From contig NZ_JAJLMN010000001.1 of the NCBI RefSeq assembly GCF_021730615.1, positions 3,111,501 to 3,175,500 of the forward strand: a stretch of DNA of 64,000 bases. The letters are read 5' to 3'. Below, piece by piece: positions 1 to 8,880 of this stretch. The stretch's first letter is position 1; every line of letters starts with the position of its first letter. Below the pieces are notes generated by a model that searched no databases, had not been told where the DNA came from, and saw only the letters and a list, made by a program, of their open reading frames with translations. The stretch comes from Lichenibacterium dinghuense (GTDB lineage Bacteria; Pseudomonadota; Alphaproteobacteria; Rhizobiales; Beijerinckiaceae). Position numbers and translations under genes: made by a program.

Positions 1-299
1 AGGGTGAGCGATAAATGCATTCAGAATGATGGGGAAATCGAGGGCCTTGATGGCATAATGACCGGTAGACTCATTGAATAACGTGGAGATCTTCCGCGCG
101 TGAATGAATGCTGCCATCTTGGCCGTGCACGAGAGAAGGAAATAGAACTTATCACCCGAGGTGTAGATGAACTTTGCCTCTTCGAAGCCAGTCTCAACAT
201 AAAGGGTCGAAGAGCTGTCCTCGATCTTGCGCCGAAACAAAGTGATAATCGCGCTACACTGAGCTCCTGCGACAGTGGTGGGAACAATGTCAGTCTGAC
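1..299 (-). pseudogene. Unidentified low-GC reading frame, cut by the IS66 element and the window edge
   Basis: The minus strand carries an open, protein-like frame of about 100 codons with ordinary residue composition, for example SSTLYVETGFEEAKF and SGDKFYFLLSC. It begins at the outer end of the IS66 element with no start codon of its own and runs off the left edge of the window. Its GC content is near 50%, far below the rest of the window but similar to the DUF2971 gene on the other side of the element. It could be the far end of that gene or of a neighbour. The two flanks of the element share no target duplication, so I cannot join them. No family was recognised. Confidence 0.4.
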
Positions 300-337
300 G
301 TAACTACCCACGGGGTGCGCAGCTTGGCTGAGCGCCG

Positions 338-491
338 TCAGGCGCCGATGGTGCCCAGCACGGTGCTGAACGTGCCGGCGCCGGAGGTCAGGCGCGCGGT
401 GGCCACCACGGTTCGCACGGCGGCCTCGCCCTTGGCGGACCACATGGCGCGGTAGCCGTTGGTGTTCTTGCGCTGGATCACCGCTGGGCGG
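338..491 (-). pseudogene. IS66 transposase, C-terminal fragment
   Basis: This is the last ~50 codons of an IS66 transposase, cut off from its N-terminal part (3113-4242) by the IS21 insertion. The translated stretch RPAVIQRKNTNGYRAMWS followed by VRTVVATARL matches the conserved IS66 tail, where it normally follows NNACERDL without a gap. The stop codon is at 338-340. Joined to the other part the protein would be about 427 residues, a normal length for the family. Confidence 0.85.
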
Positions 492-499
492 AGGTCGCG
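492..499. repeat. Target-site duplication of the IS21-type element (left copy)
   Basis: AGGTCGCG occurs here and again at 3113-3120, directly flanking the IS21-type element. Removing the element and one copy restores the reading frame ...NNACERDLRPAV... of the IS66 transposase, which shows that this is a true duplication and fixes the insertion point. Confidence 0.85.
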
Positions 500-503
500 T
501 GCG

Positions 504-593
504 GATTCCGATCGAAGCCGGCCACTGATTCCGAGATGAAGCCGGCCGCCATTCCGATTTGATGCCGGCCACCGTTCCGAGATGAAGCCGGCC
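504..593. repeat. Left multiple terminal repeats of the IS21-type element
   Basis: Four imperfect direct copies of ATTCCGA-N3-GAAGCCGGCC lie here at about 20-27 bp spacing. They are presumed IstA-binding sites by analogy with other IS21 elements. Confidence 0.75.
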
Positions 594-671
594 ACCCTGA
601 TCCGGCAATAGCGTCCCCGCAGGTCAGCAACCGCGGCACCCTGCCTCGCCCCCCCACGCGAGGAGATCGGG

Positions 672-2209
672 ATGCCGGCCAGGAGAGAGCTGACGATGCG
701 ACAGATCCGACACATGCTCCGGCTCGCCCGCGACGGGGTGAGCGCCCGCGAGATCGGCCGAACGCTCGGCATCGCGCGGTCCACCGTCCAGGACAACCTC
801 GCCCGTGCGTCAGCGGCGGGCTTGGCTTGGCCGATCGATGAAGAGATCACCGACGCCGTCCTCGAACAGCGGCTGTTCGACCGCGTCGGCGTGAAGCAAG
901 GCGTCAGACGACGCGTCGAGCCAGACTGGCCGTCGATGGTGCGCGAGATGCGCAGGCCCGGCGTCAACCTGATGGTTCTCTGGGAAGAGTATCGTGTATC
1001 TGAGCCCGGCGGCTACGGTTACTCGCGCTTCTGTGATCTTTACAGGGAGTTCGAACGCCGTGTCACGCCGGTGATGCGCCAACACCATGCCGCCGGCGAC
1101 AAGGTGTTCGTCGACTATTCCGGCAAGCGCGTGCCCATCGTCGATCCCGCCACCGGCGTGGTGAGACAGGCCGAGATCTTCGTGGCGGTGCTGGGCGCCT
1201 CCAGCCTCACCTACGCCGAGGCGACGTGGACCCAGGCGCTGCCGGACTGGATCGGCGCCCACGTGCGCCTGTTCGACTTTCTGGGCGGCGTGCCGCGCCG
1301 GTGGTGCCCGACAACCTCAAGAGCGGGATCAACAAGGCGTCCTTCTACGATCCGGAGATCAATCGCTCCTACGGCACCATGGCCGAGCACTACGGCATCG
1401 GCGTGCTGCCGGCCCGGCCGAGGAAGCCGCGCGACAAGGCCAAGGTGGAGAACGGCGTCCGCTTCGCCCAGAGCTACATCCTGGGACGCCTGCGGGCCCA
1501 GACGTTCTTCTCGCTGGCCGAGTGCAACGCCGCCATCGCGGCCATGGTGGAGCGCATCAACGCCCACCCCATGCGCCGCCTCGGCACCACGCGCCGGGCG
1601 CTGTTCGAGGCCGTGGAGCGGGCCGCCCTGCTGCCCCTGCCGTCGGCACCCTACGTCTTTGCCGAGTGGCGGCTGGCACGGGTCAACCTCGACTACCACG
1701 TCGAGGCTGCCGGCTTCCTGTACTCGGTGCCCCATGCGCTGATCCGCGAGCAGGTGGACGTGCGCCTGACGGAGCGCACCGTGGAGGTGTTCCACCGCGG
1801 CCAGCGCGTCGCCGCCCACGACCGGCGTTATGGCGGCGCCCGGCACGGCACCGACGTCGAGCACATGCCGAGCGCTCACCGGCGCTACGCGGAATGGACG
1901 CCGGCCCGCTTCGAGCGCTGGGGCCGGGAGATCGGCCCCGAAACCGAGGGCCTCGTCATCGCCATCCTGCGCGGGCGTCCCCATCCCGAGCAGGGCTTCC
2001 GCACCTGCCTGGGCGTGCTGCGCCTGTTTCGCGGCCTCGCCCCAGCTCGGGCCGAGGCCATCTCCGCCCGGGCCACGGCCATCGGTGCGCTCACCTACAA
2101 GAGCATCGCCTCCATCATTGCCAACAACCTCGACCGAAAGTCTCGAATAACAGAAACGACGAAGATCATCGATCATCCGAACCTGCGCGGCGCAGGCTAC
2201 TTCCACTGA
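672..2209 (+). pseudogene. istA: istA-like IS21 transposase, frameshifted
   Basis: IstA cuts and joins the ends of IS21 elements. The N-terminal half (from ATG 672) has a helix-turn-helix (GVSAREIGRTLGIARSTVQ) and the first catalytic Asp in KVFVDYSGKR. The frame then breaks near 1295-1303, and the remaining protein continues one frame away with VVPDNLKSGI (second Asp) and KAKVENGVRF (Glu), down to a stop at 2209. The change fits a one-base deletion where ...VPRAVVPDN... is expected. Restored, the protein would be about 512 residues, the usual length. It is followed 14 bp later by istB. As read, the gene is broken, although all three catalytic residues are still encoded. Confidence 0.85.
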
Positions 2210-2223
2210 TAGGAGACTTGACG

Positions 2224-2965
2224 ATGCTTGCTCATCCCACACTCGAACTTCTGCACGGCCTCGGCCTGCACGGCATGGCGCAGGGCTACAAGACCCTGGA
2301 CGGGAACCCGGAAGCGCAGGCGCTGACGCACGCCGAGTGGCTCGGCATCATCCTGGAGCACGAGAAGACCCTGCGCGAGCAGAAGCGCTTCGAAACCCGC
2401 GCCCGCGCCGCCCACCTGCGCCATCCGGCCAGCGTCGAGGATGTCGACTACCGCGCCCATCGCGGCCTCGACCGTGCCCTGTTCCTCAAGCTGTCCGGCT
2501 GCGACTGGATCCGAAGCCGGCGCAACCGGTGATCACCGGGCCGTGCGGTGTCGGCAAAGCTGGCTCGCCTGCGCGCTCGGCCAGAAGGCCTGCCGGGAGG
2601 ACCTGTCGGTCCTGTACTACCGTGTGCCGCGCCTGTTCGCGGCGCTCGGTCTGGCGCGCGGCGACGGCCGCTATGCCAAACTGCTCAAGCAGCTCGCCCG
2701 CGCCAGGCTGCTGATCCTCGACGATTGGGGCCCTGAGCCCCTCAGCGCCGAGCAGGCGCGCGACCTTCTGGAGATCGTGGAGGACCGCTACGACGCCGGC
2801 TCGGTGCTGATCACCAGCCAGGTGCCGGTCGACCGCTGGTACGAGATGATCGCCATCCCGACCCTGGCCGATGCCGTGCTGGACCGCCTGATCCACAACG
2901 CCTACCGGATCGCGTTGTCCGGCGACAGCCTGCGCAAGCACCGCCCTGCCGACCAGCTGGCTTGA
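2224..2965 (+). pseudogene. istB: istB-like IS21 helper ATPase, two frameshifts
   Basis: IstB is the AAA+ ATPase that assists IstA in target selection. The ATG at 2224 follows a GGAGA-type ribosome site. The sequence reads MLAHPTLELLHGLGLHGM through CDWIR, then shifts frame near 2510-2515. Walker A (ITGPCGVGK) is in the second frame, and the protein shifts again right after it (near 2563-2566) into SWLACALGQKACRED. Walker B (LLILDDWG) follows, with a normal C-terminus ending at 2965. Both shifts fit single-base deletions, one of them in an A run. With the istA lesion that makes three deletions in 1.6 kb. Confidence 0.85.
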
Positions 2966-3020
2966 CCCGAAACACTCCTCGACCGATCTACGAACCCGAC
3001 CAGCGGGGCGCCATCGCCGT

Positions 3021-3110
3021 GGCCGGCTTCAGATCGGAACGGTGGCCGGCTTCATGTTGGAATGCTGGCCGGCTTGAAATCGGAATACCCGGCCGGCTTC
3101 GTCGGAATCT
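3021..3110. repeat. Right multiple terminal repeats of the IS21-type element
   Basis: Four inverted copies of the same motif found at 504-593 (GGCCGGCTTC-N3-TCGGAAT type). They mirror the left end and mark the right boundary of the element. Confidence 0.75.
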
Positions 3111-3112
3111 GC

Positions 3113-4242
3113 AGGTCGCGCTCGCAGGCGTTGTTCGTGGCCTCGACCCGTCCGGGGAAGGCCGCGAAGGTCAGGAGCTGGTCGCGGGCGCGACGCATGC
3201 GGTTCTGGATGTCGCGCGCCAGGTCGCAGGTGGCCGGGGCGGCGAGGATGTCGTCGAGGGAGCGCTCCAACTTGCGGCGCTTGGTGGCCACCGTCGAGGG
3301 CGCCGCTGTGGTGACGGTGCGCGCCAGCGCGAAGGCTTTGTCGAGCCACAGCTTGAGCCGCAGGGCGAGGATGTCGTTCCCGGCTTCGAGCGCATAGGCG
3401 ACGTCGCGGGCGAGGTGGGCCAGGCAGGTCTGTTGCCGGTCGGCATGGCCCTGTTGGGCGGAGTAGCGATCCGACAGCCACACGGCGGGCCGGTGCCCGT
3501 CCATGATCTCGTGCACCACGCAGGCGCCCCGCGTCGGGGCGGCGTGGTGCACCACCGCTTCCTCGCAGCGGAAGACCCAATGGTACGAGTTCGTGCCCTC
3601 GATGCGCACGCCCGTCTCGTCGGACGCCACAACGGTGGCGCGTCGCAACACCGACAGGGCCGCGTCGCGCCCGGCCGCGAAGCGCGTCTCGGCCCGGCGC
3701 AGCATGTTGGTGAGCCCGCCCTGGCTGATGCGCAGGCCGAACAGGTCGAACAGGGCCTTTTGCAGCCGCTCGTAGGACAGGGCCTGGAAGGTCTTCAGGT
3801 ACACGGCCGTGGCGTGCAGGCGCAGCCCGAACGGCGAAGCCGCAGCCTCCGCCGGTCTCGGCGCCGCCACGCGGGCCCGGCATCCCGGGCACACCACGGC
3901 GAGCCGCCGGTGCTGCTCGACGACGGGCTTCACCTCCGGCAGTTCGATGTGCTCGTGCACGCTGACCGTCTCGACCGGCAGCTCGGCCGACAGCGCCAGC
4001 CCGCAGTCGGGGCACTCGGTCGGACGGTGATCGACGACCGTGTCGGGATCTTCGGCGACGAGGCGGTTATGGCCCTCGTGGCCGGGCTTCGCACCACCGG
4101 GGCGGGACTGTTCGCGCCGCTCCTTGCGGTCGGTGGAGGGCGGCTTGGACGAGGTGCGCGACGTCTTGGCCGGGCGCTGCAGCTTCAGCACCAGTTCGAT
4201 CAGTTCCTCCTTGCTCAGGCGCTCGAGATCACCGCGGCTCAT
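3113..4242 (-). pseudogene. IS66 transposase, N-terminal part
   Basis: This part starts at ATG 4242 with MSRGDLERLSKEELIELV, a leucine-zipper-like N-terminus, then the SSKPPSTDRK motif and a zinc-binding stretch (CPDCG ... CPGCRARV). The first catalytic Asp lies in VVASDETGVRI, and the catalytic-core end NNACERDL is at the insertion point. After CERDL the frame runs into the IS21 end and stops, so the last ~50 residues lie at 338-491. The transposase is therefore split in two. Confidence 0.9.
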
Positions 4243-4344
4243 GCCATCAGGGAATCAGCCTTCATCACGCCGCGCAAGCCCTCGTTGCACTTCGACCCGC
4301 CCCACCCGGCACCGGTCGCCTCACACCACCCCGTGGGTAGATAC

Positions 4345-5557
4345 TTAGCTGAGAGGCGTGGACGAGCCTATATTCCTGTTCGTGGGCCCATTCGGGAAGC
4401 TTGATGGAAACGAGGCCCTCGAACAGCGCCCAATAGCGGTTACGCCAAGCGTCCTCGTTGCCGAACACGTCATTATAGATGGGATCCAACGAACCATCGG
4501 CGCGGCTGAACCAAAAGTCCTGCATGGCTTTGACTGTGAAGCGGCCGAACGTGCGGAAAAAGTCGATCTCGGGATGAGCCGTCTCATAGTCTACCGAGCT
4601 GAACGCGAGACTGCGGAGATTGCGCAGCACGCGATGCCCCTCCGGGCCGAAGCTGCTTCCCACCACTCCTCGAAGTGGCAGGCCTTCCCTGCCGTCTGGC
4701 AACTTCTGCGTGCGGAATTTGAGGCAGAACCCTCGATGTGCATCACCGTAGACGCCCCACATCGAAGCATTGTCGGGGTTGCTCGTGAAACTCGCTATGT
4801 GCCAGTTCGGATATACCATCCTCTCCACAGCAGAGATATAGTCGCCCGGGAAAGTGTCGATGAACTGCCCCCACATCGGAGACGGCACGTCTTGTCTCCG
4901 CTGACTGTGGGTAATGACACGCATCTGTTGCGCGGCGATCTCCGTATAGGTAAAAAATATCTCGCCCTGCTCCAAAGTATGATCAGCTCTATCGGGTAGC
5001 TTCGCCATAAGGCCGTCGGCTGCATCGGCAGCTTCTTTGAATGCGGTGAGGTCGATTGCCGTCTTGTTGTGTGAATGCTCTGCCCGAAGATCTCCAGCTT
5101 CTTTCATAGTGTAGTATATCGCGATCGGATGAAGCAGCCGGAGGTAGGTCGAGAGCTCGTTCCGCCGCACGGAACCATCGCGGTTCGCCAACTGTCCGAT
5201 GATGCGTCGAACGCCCTGACGTCCCAGAAAAGTCTCGCAAACTTTATTGTATACCTTCTCAGCAGGCAAACCCTTCAATGAAAGCGGCGTGTCCCTCACG
5301 CTGCTGTCGATCAGATCGATCGTGAACTGATCTCCCAGAATCATTCCAAAGTAGAATGTCTGTGTCAAACAAAAAACATAATGTCGCAAAAGATTAGACC
5401 ATAGCGTCTCGTTGCCCTTCCAGAAGACGTCGGTGAAACCTTCCATGGGATCGTTCAATTCAGAGGTGGATGAGAAAAAGATCTCTCCATTTTCCAGCTC
5501 TCTGAATTTGTGAATCAAAGCGTCTGCAGATCTGAATCGGTAGAGGAATTCCGGCAC
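4345..5557 (-). pseudogene. DUF2971 family protein, 3' end lost to the IS66 insertion
   Basis: About 404 codons remain, starting from GTG 5557 (MPEFLYRFRSADALIHKF); this start sits 9 nt after GGAGG, whereas TTG 5563 is only 3 nt away. The arrangement of an N-terminal SSTSELNDPMEGF, a central SMWGVYGDAHRGFCLKF and a late HEQEYRLVHA is characteristic of DUF2971 proteins, whose biochemical role is unknown. The frame runs into the IS66 end. GC content is about 53%, well below the neighbours, which suggests recent transfer. DUF2971 genes are common in mobile and defence-type neighbourhoods, but nothing here shows such a role. Confidence 0.8.
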
Positions 5558-5739
5558 GTCCAATGTCCTCCGTGGAGCCGCACCATCAAAAGGCGAAGCC
5601 GCACAACAATCACATACTGTACGAAGAACGACGGGCTACGGTCAACGGTGTCATTGGACGCGCCGCATGGCGGTGTTCATCGAGAACGATCCCGCTCAGA
5701 TCCTCCTTAAGGCTGGAAGCGTTGATCTGCTCCGGCCCG

Positions 5740-6195
5740 TCAAGCCATCCCGACCGGGTAGATGGACAGGCCGAGCGCGGCACGAGCCGAAGCCGTTATG
5801 TCTTCCACGAGGCCCGACAGGGCGCTGATAGCAGCGTTGTCACCGGCTCGTTGTGCCGCGGGCGGCGCTGGCGCTGTTCCAGGGCGCCGCGGCACGCGCG
5901 ATCCGCTGATCCCTGTCGAGCTCTGGGACGGCTTGCCGCGTGAGAAGATGAAGAGGTGCTCCTTCGAGTTCACGGCGACGCCGGAGCACTCGCCGAGGAA
6001 CGTGTCGGGCGGCTTCTGGACGAGATCAGGGACGGACTCGTAGGCGATGGCCGGCACCGCGTCGGCGAAGGCGGATCTCGGCCTGAGGGCGACGCCGGCC
6101 ATGGCGACGCCGGCCGCCTTGAGGAAGTGCCGCCGATGCCCCATCCCGCTCGGCGTGCCGCCGCAGCACAGGCATCCCCCGAAAGGAAAGCTCAT
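5740..6195 (-). pseudogene. Truncated Tat-exported NHL/beta-propeller-type protein
   Basis: The ATG at 6195 follows a strong GGAGGGG site. The first 45 residues carry CLCC and a twin-arginine signal (GHRRHFLKAAGVAMAGVAL). The next stretch, ECSGVAVNSKEHLFIFSRG, resembles the first blade of NHL-repeat proteins of the peptidylglycine-lyase-like type. After that the sequence no longer looks like that family (KPSQSSTGISGSRVPRRPG...) and ends at residue 151, whereas full-length relatives are well over 300 residues. I read it as the 5' remnant of a broken gene fused to unrelated sequence. Confidence 0.55.
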
Positions 6196-6403
6196 CGTCC
6201 CCTCCCTCACGGCCCCGGCTCGTCGCGTCCGGGGTCCGTCGCGGGAAGTGTAGCCGATCCACGACATCCACGGCATCCACGGCATCATGGAGTCGTCGAT
6301 CGCGGCGGAGACGCCGAGAGCTCGACCGTCCGCCGTCTGCGCGATCTCGTCGGGTCGCAACTCCAACGCCGACTGCGGAAAGGCATCGGGATAGGGTAGG
6401 CCA

Positions 6404-7744
6404 TCACCGCGTGCCCGTCTTCGGCGTCACGCGCCAAATCGTCCCATTCTCGTCCTCACCGATGAGGAGACTGCTGTCCCGCATGGCGGCGACGCCGACC
6501 GGGCGGCCCCACACCCGCCCGTCCGCTCCGACGAAGCCCGTGGCGAAGTCCTCGTACGCACCCGTTGGCACGCCGTCCGCCATGACGGCGCGGACCACCT
6601 TGTAGCCCGTGCGTTTGGCGCGGTTCCACGACCCGTGCATCGCCACGAAGGCCTGACCCGCGTAGGCCGAGCCGAGGGCGGCGGGAGCACCGGCGGGCGG
6701 GTCGTAGAAGCTCATCGTGAGCGGGGCCGAGTGGGCCTGGAACAGGACGTCCGGCACGGTGACCTTCCCGGCGAGGTCGGGCCGCTCGCCCCGGTGACGC
6801 GGGTCCTCGTGCGATCCGATGAAGAACCACGGCCAGCCATAGAAGCCGCCCTCCCGAACGCGGGTGACGTAATCCGACGGGAGATTGTCGCCGAGCCCAT
6901 CCCGCTCGTTGGTGGCACAGAACAGCCCGCCATCGCGCGGCTGGACCGCAAGGCCGACGCAGTTGCGGATGCCCGTGGCGAAGATCCGGCGGTCGTGCCC
7001 CTCGGGATCGAATGAGAGGACGTCGGCCCGACGCGTCTCGTCGCCCCACGCGGCGCCGAGCGGAAGCTGGGCGACCTCGGCCTTCGGCGCGGCGGTGAGG
7101 TCCTCGGCGTCGTTGCTCTGCGAGCCGATCGACACGAACATGCGACGGCCGTCGGGGCTGAAGGCGATGTCGCGGGTCGAGTGGCCGCCGTCGCTGATGT
7201 CGAGGTCGAGGACACGCTCGGGCTTCGCTTCGGCGAGATCGCCGGAGCGGTACGGGTAGCGGAACACGGCGTCGGTCGTCGCGACGTAGAGCCAGCGCGG
7301 GTCGTCGCCGGGCGGGTAGAAGGCCATCCCGAACGGGCCGTCGAGGCCCTTGGCATAGACCCTGGCCGGAGCCGCGGCCTCCGTTCCGGCGGTGGGCCGG
7401 ACCACCTTTATGTCGCCCTCGTCCGTCTCCGCCACGAAAACGTCGCCGTTCGGCGCCACTCGGATCGTCCGCGGGCCAGTGAATCCCTCAGCCCAGAGCG
7501 ACGCCGTCAGACCGTCGGGCACGTGCACCTCGGGGTTCCTCGGCAGCGCCGCGTCCTGTGGGCCGTTGCTGGCCGAAGGTGTCGCGAAGGGCGCGGGCAA
7601 GTCGCCTGGCCGGATGAGCCGCACGACGCCCGGCGCGTCGGTGCGCCAATCTCCGAATGCGGCGGAGCCTGTCCGCACGGGGACGGTCTCGGCCGCGTGG
7701 GCCGGAACCGTCAAGATGACCAGAGAGGCGAGCAGGTTCCGCAT
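6404..7744 (-). CDS. PQQ-dependent sugar dehydrogenase / sorbosone dehydrogenase-like protein
   Basis: A 446-residue exported six-bladed beta-propeller of the soluble glucose/sorbosone dehydrogenase family (GSDH domain). It has a signal peptide (MRNLLASLVILTVPAHA) followed by family landmarks: GPRTIRVAPNGDVFVAE, DGPFGMAFYPP, GHSTRDIAFSPDGRRMFVSIG, GIRNCVGLAVQP, REGGFYGWPW and a late HGSWNRAKRTGYKVVR. Such proteins oxidise sugars or sugar derivatives in the periplasm using PQQ; the substrate cannot be told from sequence. An IS630 element lies immediately upstream of the start codon, so the native promoter and ribosome site are probably gone. Confidence 0.85.
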   Translation of the reverse strand: MRNLLASLVILTVPAHAAETVPVRTGSAAFGDWRTDAPGVVRLIRPGDLPAPFATPSASNGPQDAALPRNPEVHVPDGLTASLWAEGFTGPRTIRVAPNGDVFVAETDEGDIKVVRPTAGTEAAAPARVYAKGLDGPFGMAFYPPGDDPRWLYVATTDAVFRYPYRSGDLAEAKPERVLDLDISDGGHSTRDIAFSPDGRRMFVSIGSQSNDAEDLTAAPKAEVAQLPLGAAWGDETRRADVLSFDPEGHDRRIFATGIRNCVGLAVQPRDGGLFCATNERDGLGDNLPSDYVTRVREGGFYGWPWFFIGSHEDPRHRGERPDLAGKVTVPDVLFQAHSAPLTMSFYDPPAGAPAALGSAYAGQAFVAMHGSWNRAKRTGYKVVRAVMADGVPTGAYEDFATGFVGADGRVWGRPVGVAAMRDSSLLIGEDENGTIWRVTPKTGTR

Positions 7745-7745
7745 A

Positions 7746-8880
7746 TAGCCCGATTCCGTGAGGATGCGGGGTTGACGGCGGGGTCGCTTTCGATTCGGTT
7801 TTGTGTCGATGATCAAGCGCCATTTCCTGAGCAAGGACGATCGTGCGCGGCTGACGGGCATCGCGCGGGATGGGCTTGAGGAGCATCGGGTCGCCCGGCG
7901 CGCCAACGCGATCCTTTTGTTGGACAAGGGCTGGAGTTGCGAGCAGGTTTCGGAGGCTCTCCTCCTGGACGACGACACGATCCGGAGCTGGTTCAAGGTT
8001 TATCGCGAGGGCGGCGTACCGGCTCTGGCGCGCTTCGACTTGGCGGGCGGGCACCGCGCCTTGACGGTGGAGCAGCTCACGGCCCTGAAAGCCTGGGCCA
8101 CGGAGGCGCTTCCGGCGTCGACACGCGCGATCGGTCATCACATCCGGACGACGTATGGCATGTCGTACACGCGATCCGGTTTGATCAAGCTGATGGCGGC
8201 GCTGGATTTTGTCTGGCGCAAGCCTGACCTTGTGCCCTCGCATCTCGACCTTGCGGCGCAGGAAGCGTTCATCGAGCAGCATGAGCGGCTCCGCAACGGC
8301 CTTGGGGCCGACGAAGCGATCGTCTACGGCGATGCCGTTCACCCGACCCATCAGACGCGACCGGCGGGCGTGTGGATGCCGCGTGGCGCCGACGTCGCGG
8401 TTCCTGCGGCGTCGGGCCGTGATCGCATGAACATCCATGGTGTGATCGACCTGGAGACCGGCGCGACGCGGATGAAGGAAGTGCTTTCGGTCGATGCGCA
8501 AAGCACGATCGAGCTTCTGACCTCCATCGAGAACGCCTACACGACGATGCGTCGGATCCATGTCTATCTGGACAACGCCCGCTATCATCATGCCCGTGCT
8601 GTTCAGGATTGGATGAGGCAACCGGGACGGCGCATCGTGCTTCACTTCATCCCGAGTTACTGCCCTCACCTCAACCCGATCGAGCGGCTCTGGGGCGTGA
8701 TGCACCAGAACGTCACCCACAACCGGTACTATGCCACATTCAAGGACTTCGCGGAGGCGATCCTGACATTCCTCAAGGAAACGGTCCCGAAGCACTTCAG
8801 TCGCTTCTCATCCCGAATCACCGATAACTTCCGCATCCGAGACCCAAAGGATTCTCGGGTCGTCGCGTCGTAGATGTATA
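7746..8880 (+). mobile_element. IS630-family insertion (ends approximate)
   Basis: A complete IS630-type transposase gene (7809-8873) lies between the start codon of the sugar dehydrogenase gene and the next intergenic region. IS630 elements duplicate a TA dinucleotide. Candidate TA sites lie at 7746-7747 and at 8877-8880, but I could not align convincing terminal repeats. The stated limits are an estimate. Confidence 0.5.
7809..8873 (+). CDS. IS630-family transposase, single-frame and intact
   Basis: A 354-residue DDE transposase. The N-terminal half has tandem helix-turn-helix segments (CEQVSEALLLDDDTIRSWFKVY and a winged-helix region around RAIGHHIRTTYGMSYTRSG). The catalytic triad is visible as VYGDAVHPTH, VYLDNARYHH and HLNPIERLWG. 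ATG 7809 is preferred; GTG 7803 is an in-frame alternative. It is different from the two-frame IS630 element at 35836-36891. No frameshift or stop was seen, so it may be active. Confidence 0.9.
   Translation: MIKRHFLSKDDRARLTGIARDGLEEHRVARRANAILLLDKGWSCEQVSEALLLDDDTIRSWFKVYREGGVPALARFDLAGGHRALTVEQLTALKAWATEALPASTRAIGHHIRTTYGMSYTRSGLIKLMAALDFVWRKPDLVPSHLDLAAQEAFIEQHERLRNGLGADEAIVYGDAVHPTHQTRPAGVWMPRGADVAVPAASGRDRMNIHGVIDLETGATRMKEVLSVDAQSTIELLTSIENAYTTMRRIHVYLDNARYHHARAVQDWMRQPGRRIVLHFIPSYCPHLNPIERLWGVMHQNVTHNRYYATFKDFAEAILTFLKETVPKHFSRFSSRITDNFRIRDPKDSRVVAS

Larger units (their letters stand above)
500..3112 (+). mobile_element. IS21-family element nested in the IS66 transposase gene
   Basis: A 2.6-kb element with istA and istB in order, flanked by the 8-bp duplication AGGTCGCG. 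Its tips are related inverted repeats (TGCGGATTCCGA left, TGCAGATTCCGA right, read inward). Each end carries four spaced copies of ATTCCGA-N3-GAAGCCGGCC, at 504-593 and, inverted, at 3021-3110. Such multiple terminal repeats are the transposase-binding sites of IS21 elements. Both genes are frameshifted, so this copy looks unable to move by itself unless the shifts are sequencing errors. Confidence 0.9.
300..4344. mobile_element. IS66-family element, interrupted by an IS21-type element
   Basis: The element is bounded by an 18-bp inverted repeat: GTAACTACCCACGGGGTG at 300-317, and its complement with one mismatch (GTAT...) at 4327-4344. The GTAA/GTAT tip is typical of IS66 ends. Without the inner insertion it would be about 1.4 kb with a single transposase gene. 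I found no 8-bp target duplication outside the ends (AGTCTGAC on the left, TTAGCTGA on the right), which suggests a later deletion or a recombination between copies. The element lies in a low-GC locus and separates a DUF2971 gene from an unidentified frame. Confidence 0.75.

Noticed and set aside
1-5557. Joining the left-edge frame to the DUF2971 gene as one interrupted protein
   Set aside because: No target duplication flanks the IS66 element and the frames do not join cleanly, so a single gene cannot be shown.
7745-8880. Exact ends of the first IS630 element
   Set aside because: Several TA dinucleotides fit and no clear terminal repeat could be aligned, so only approximate limits are given.
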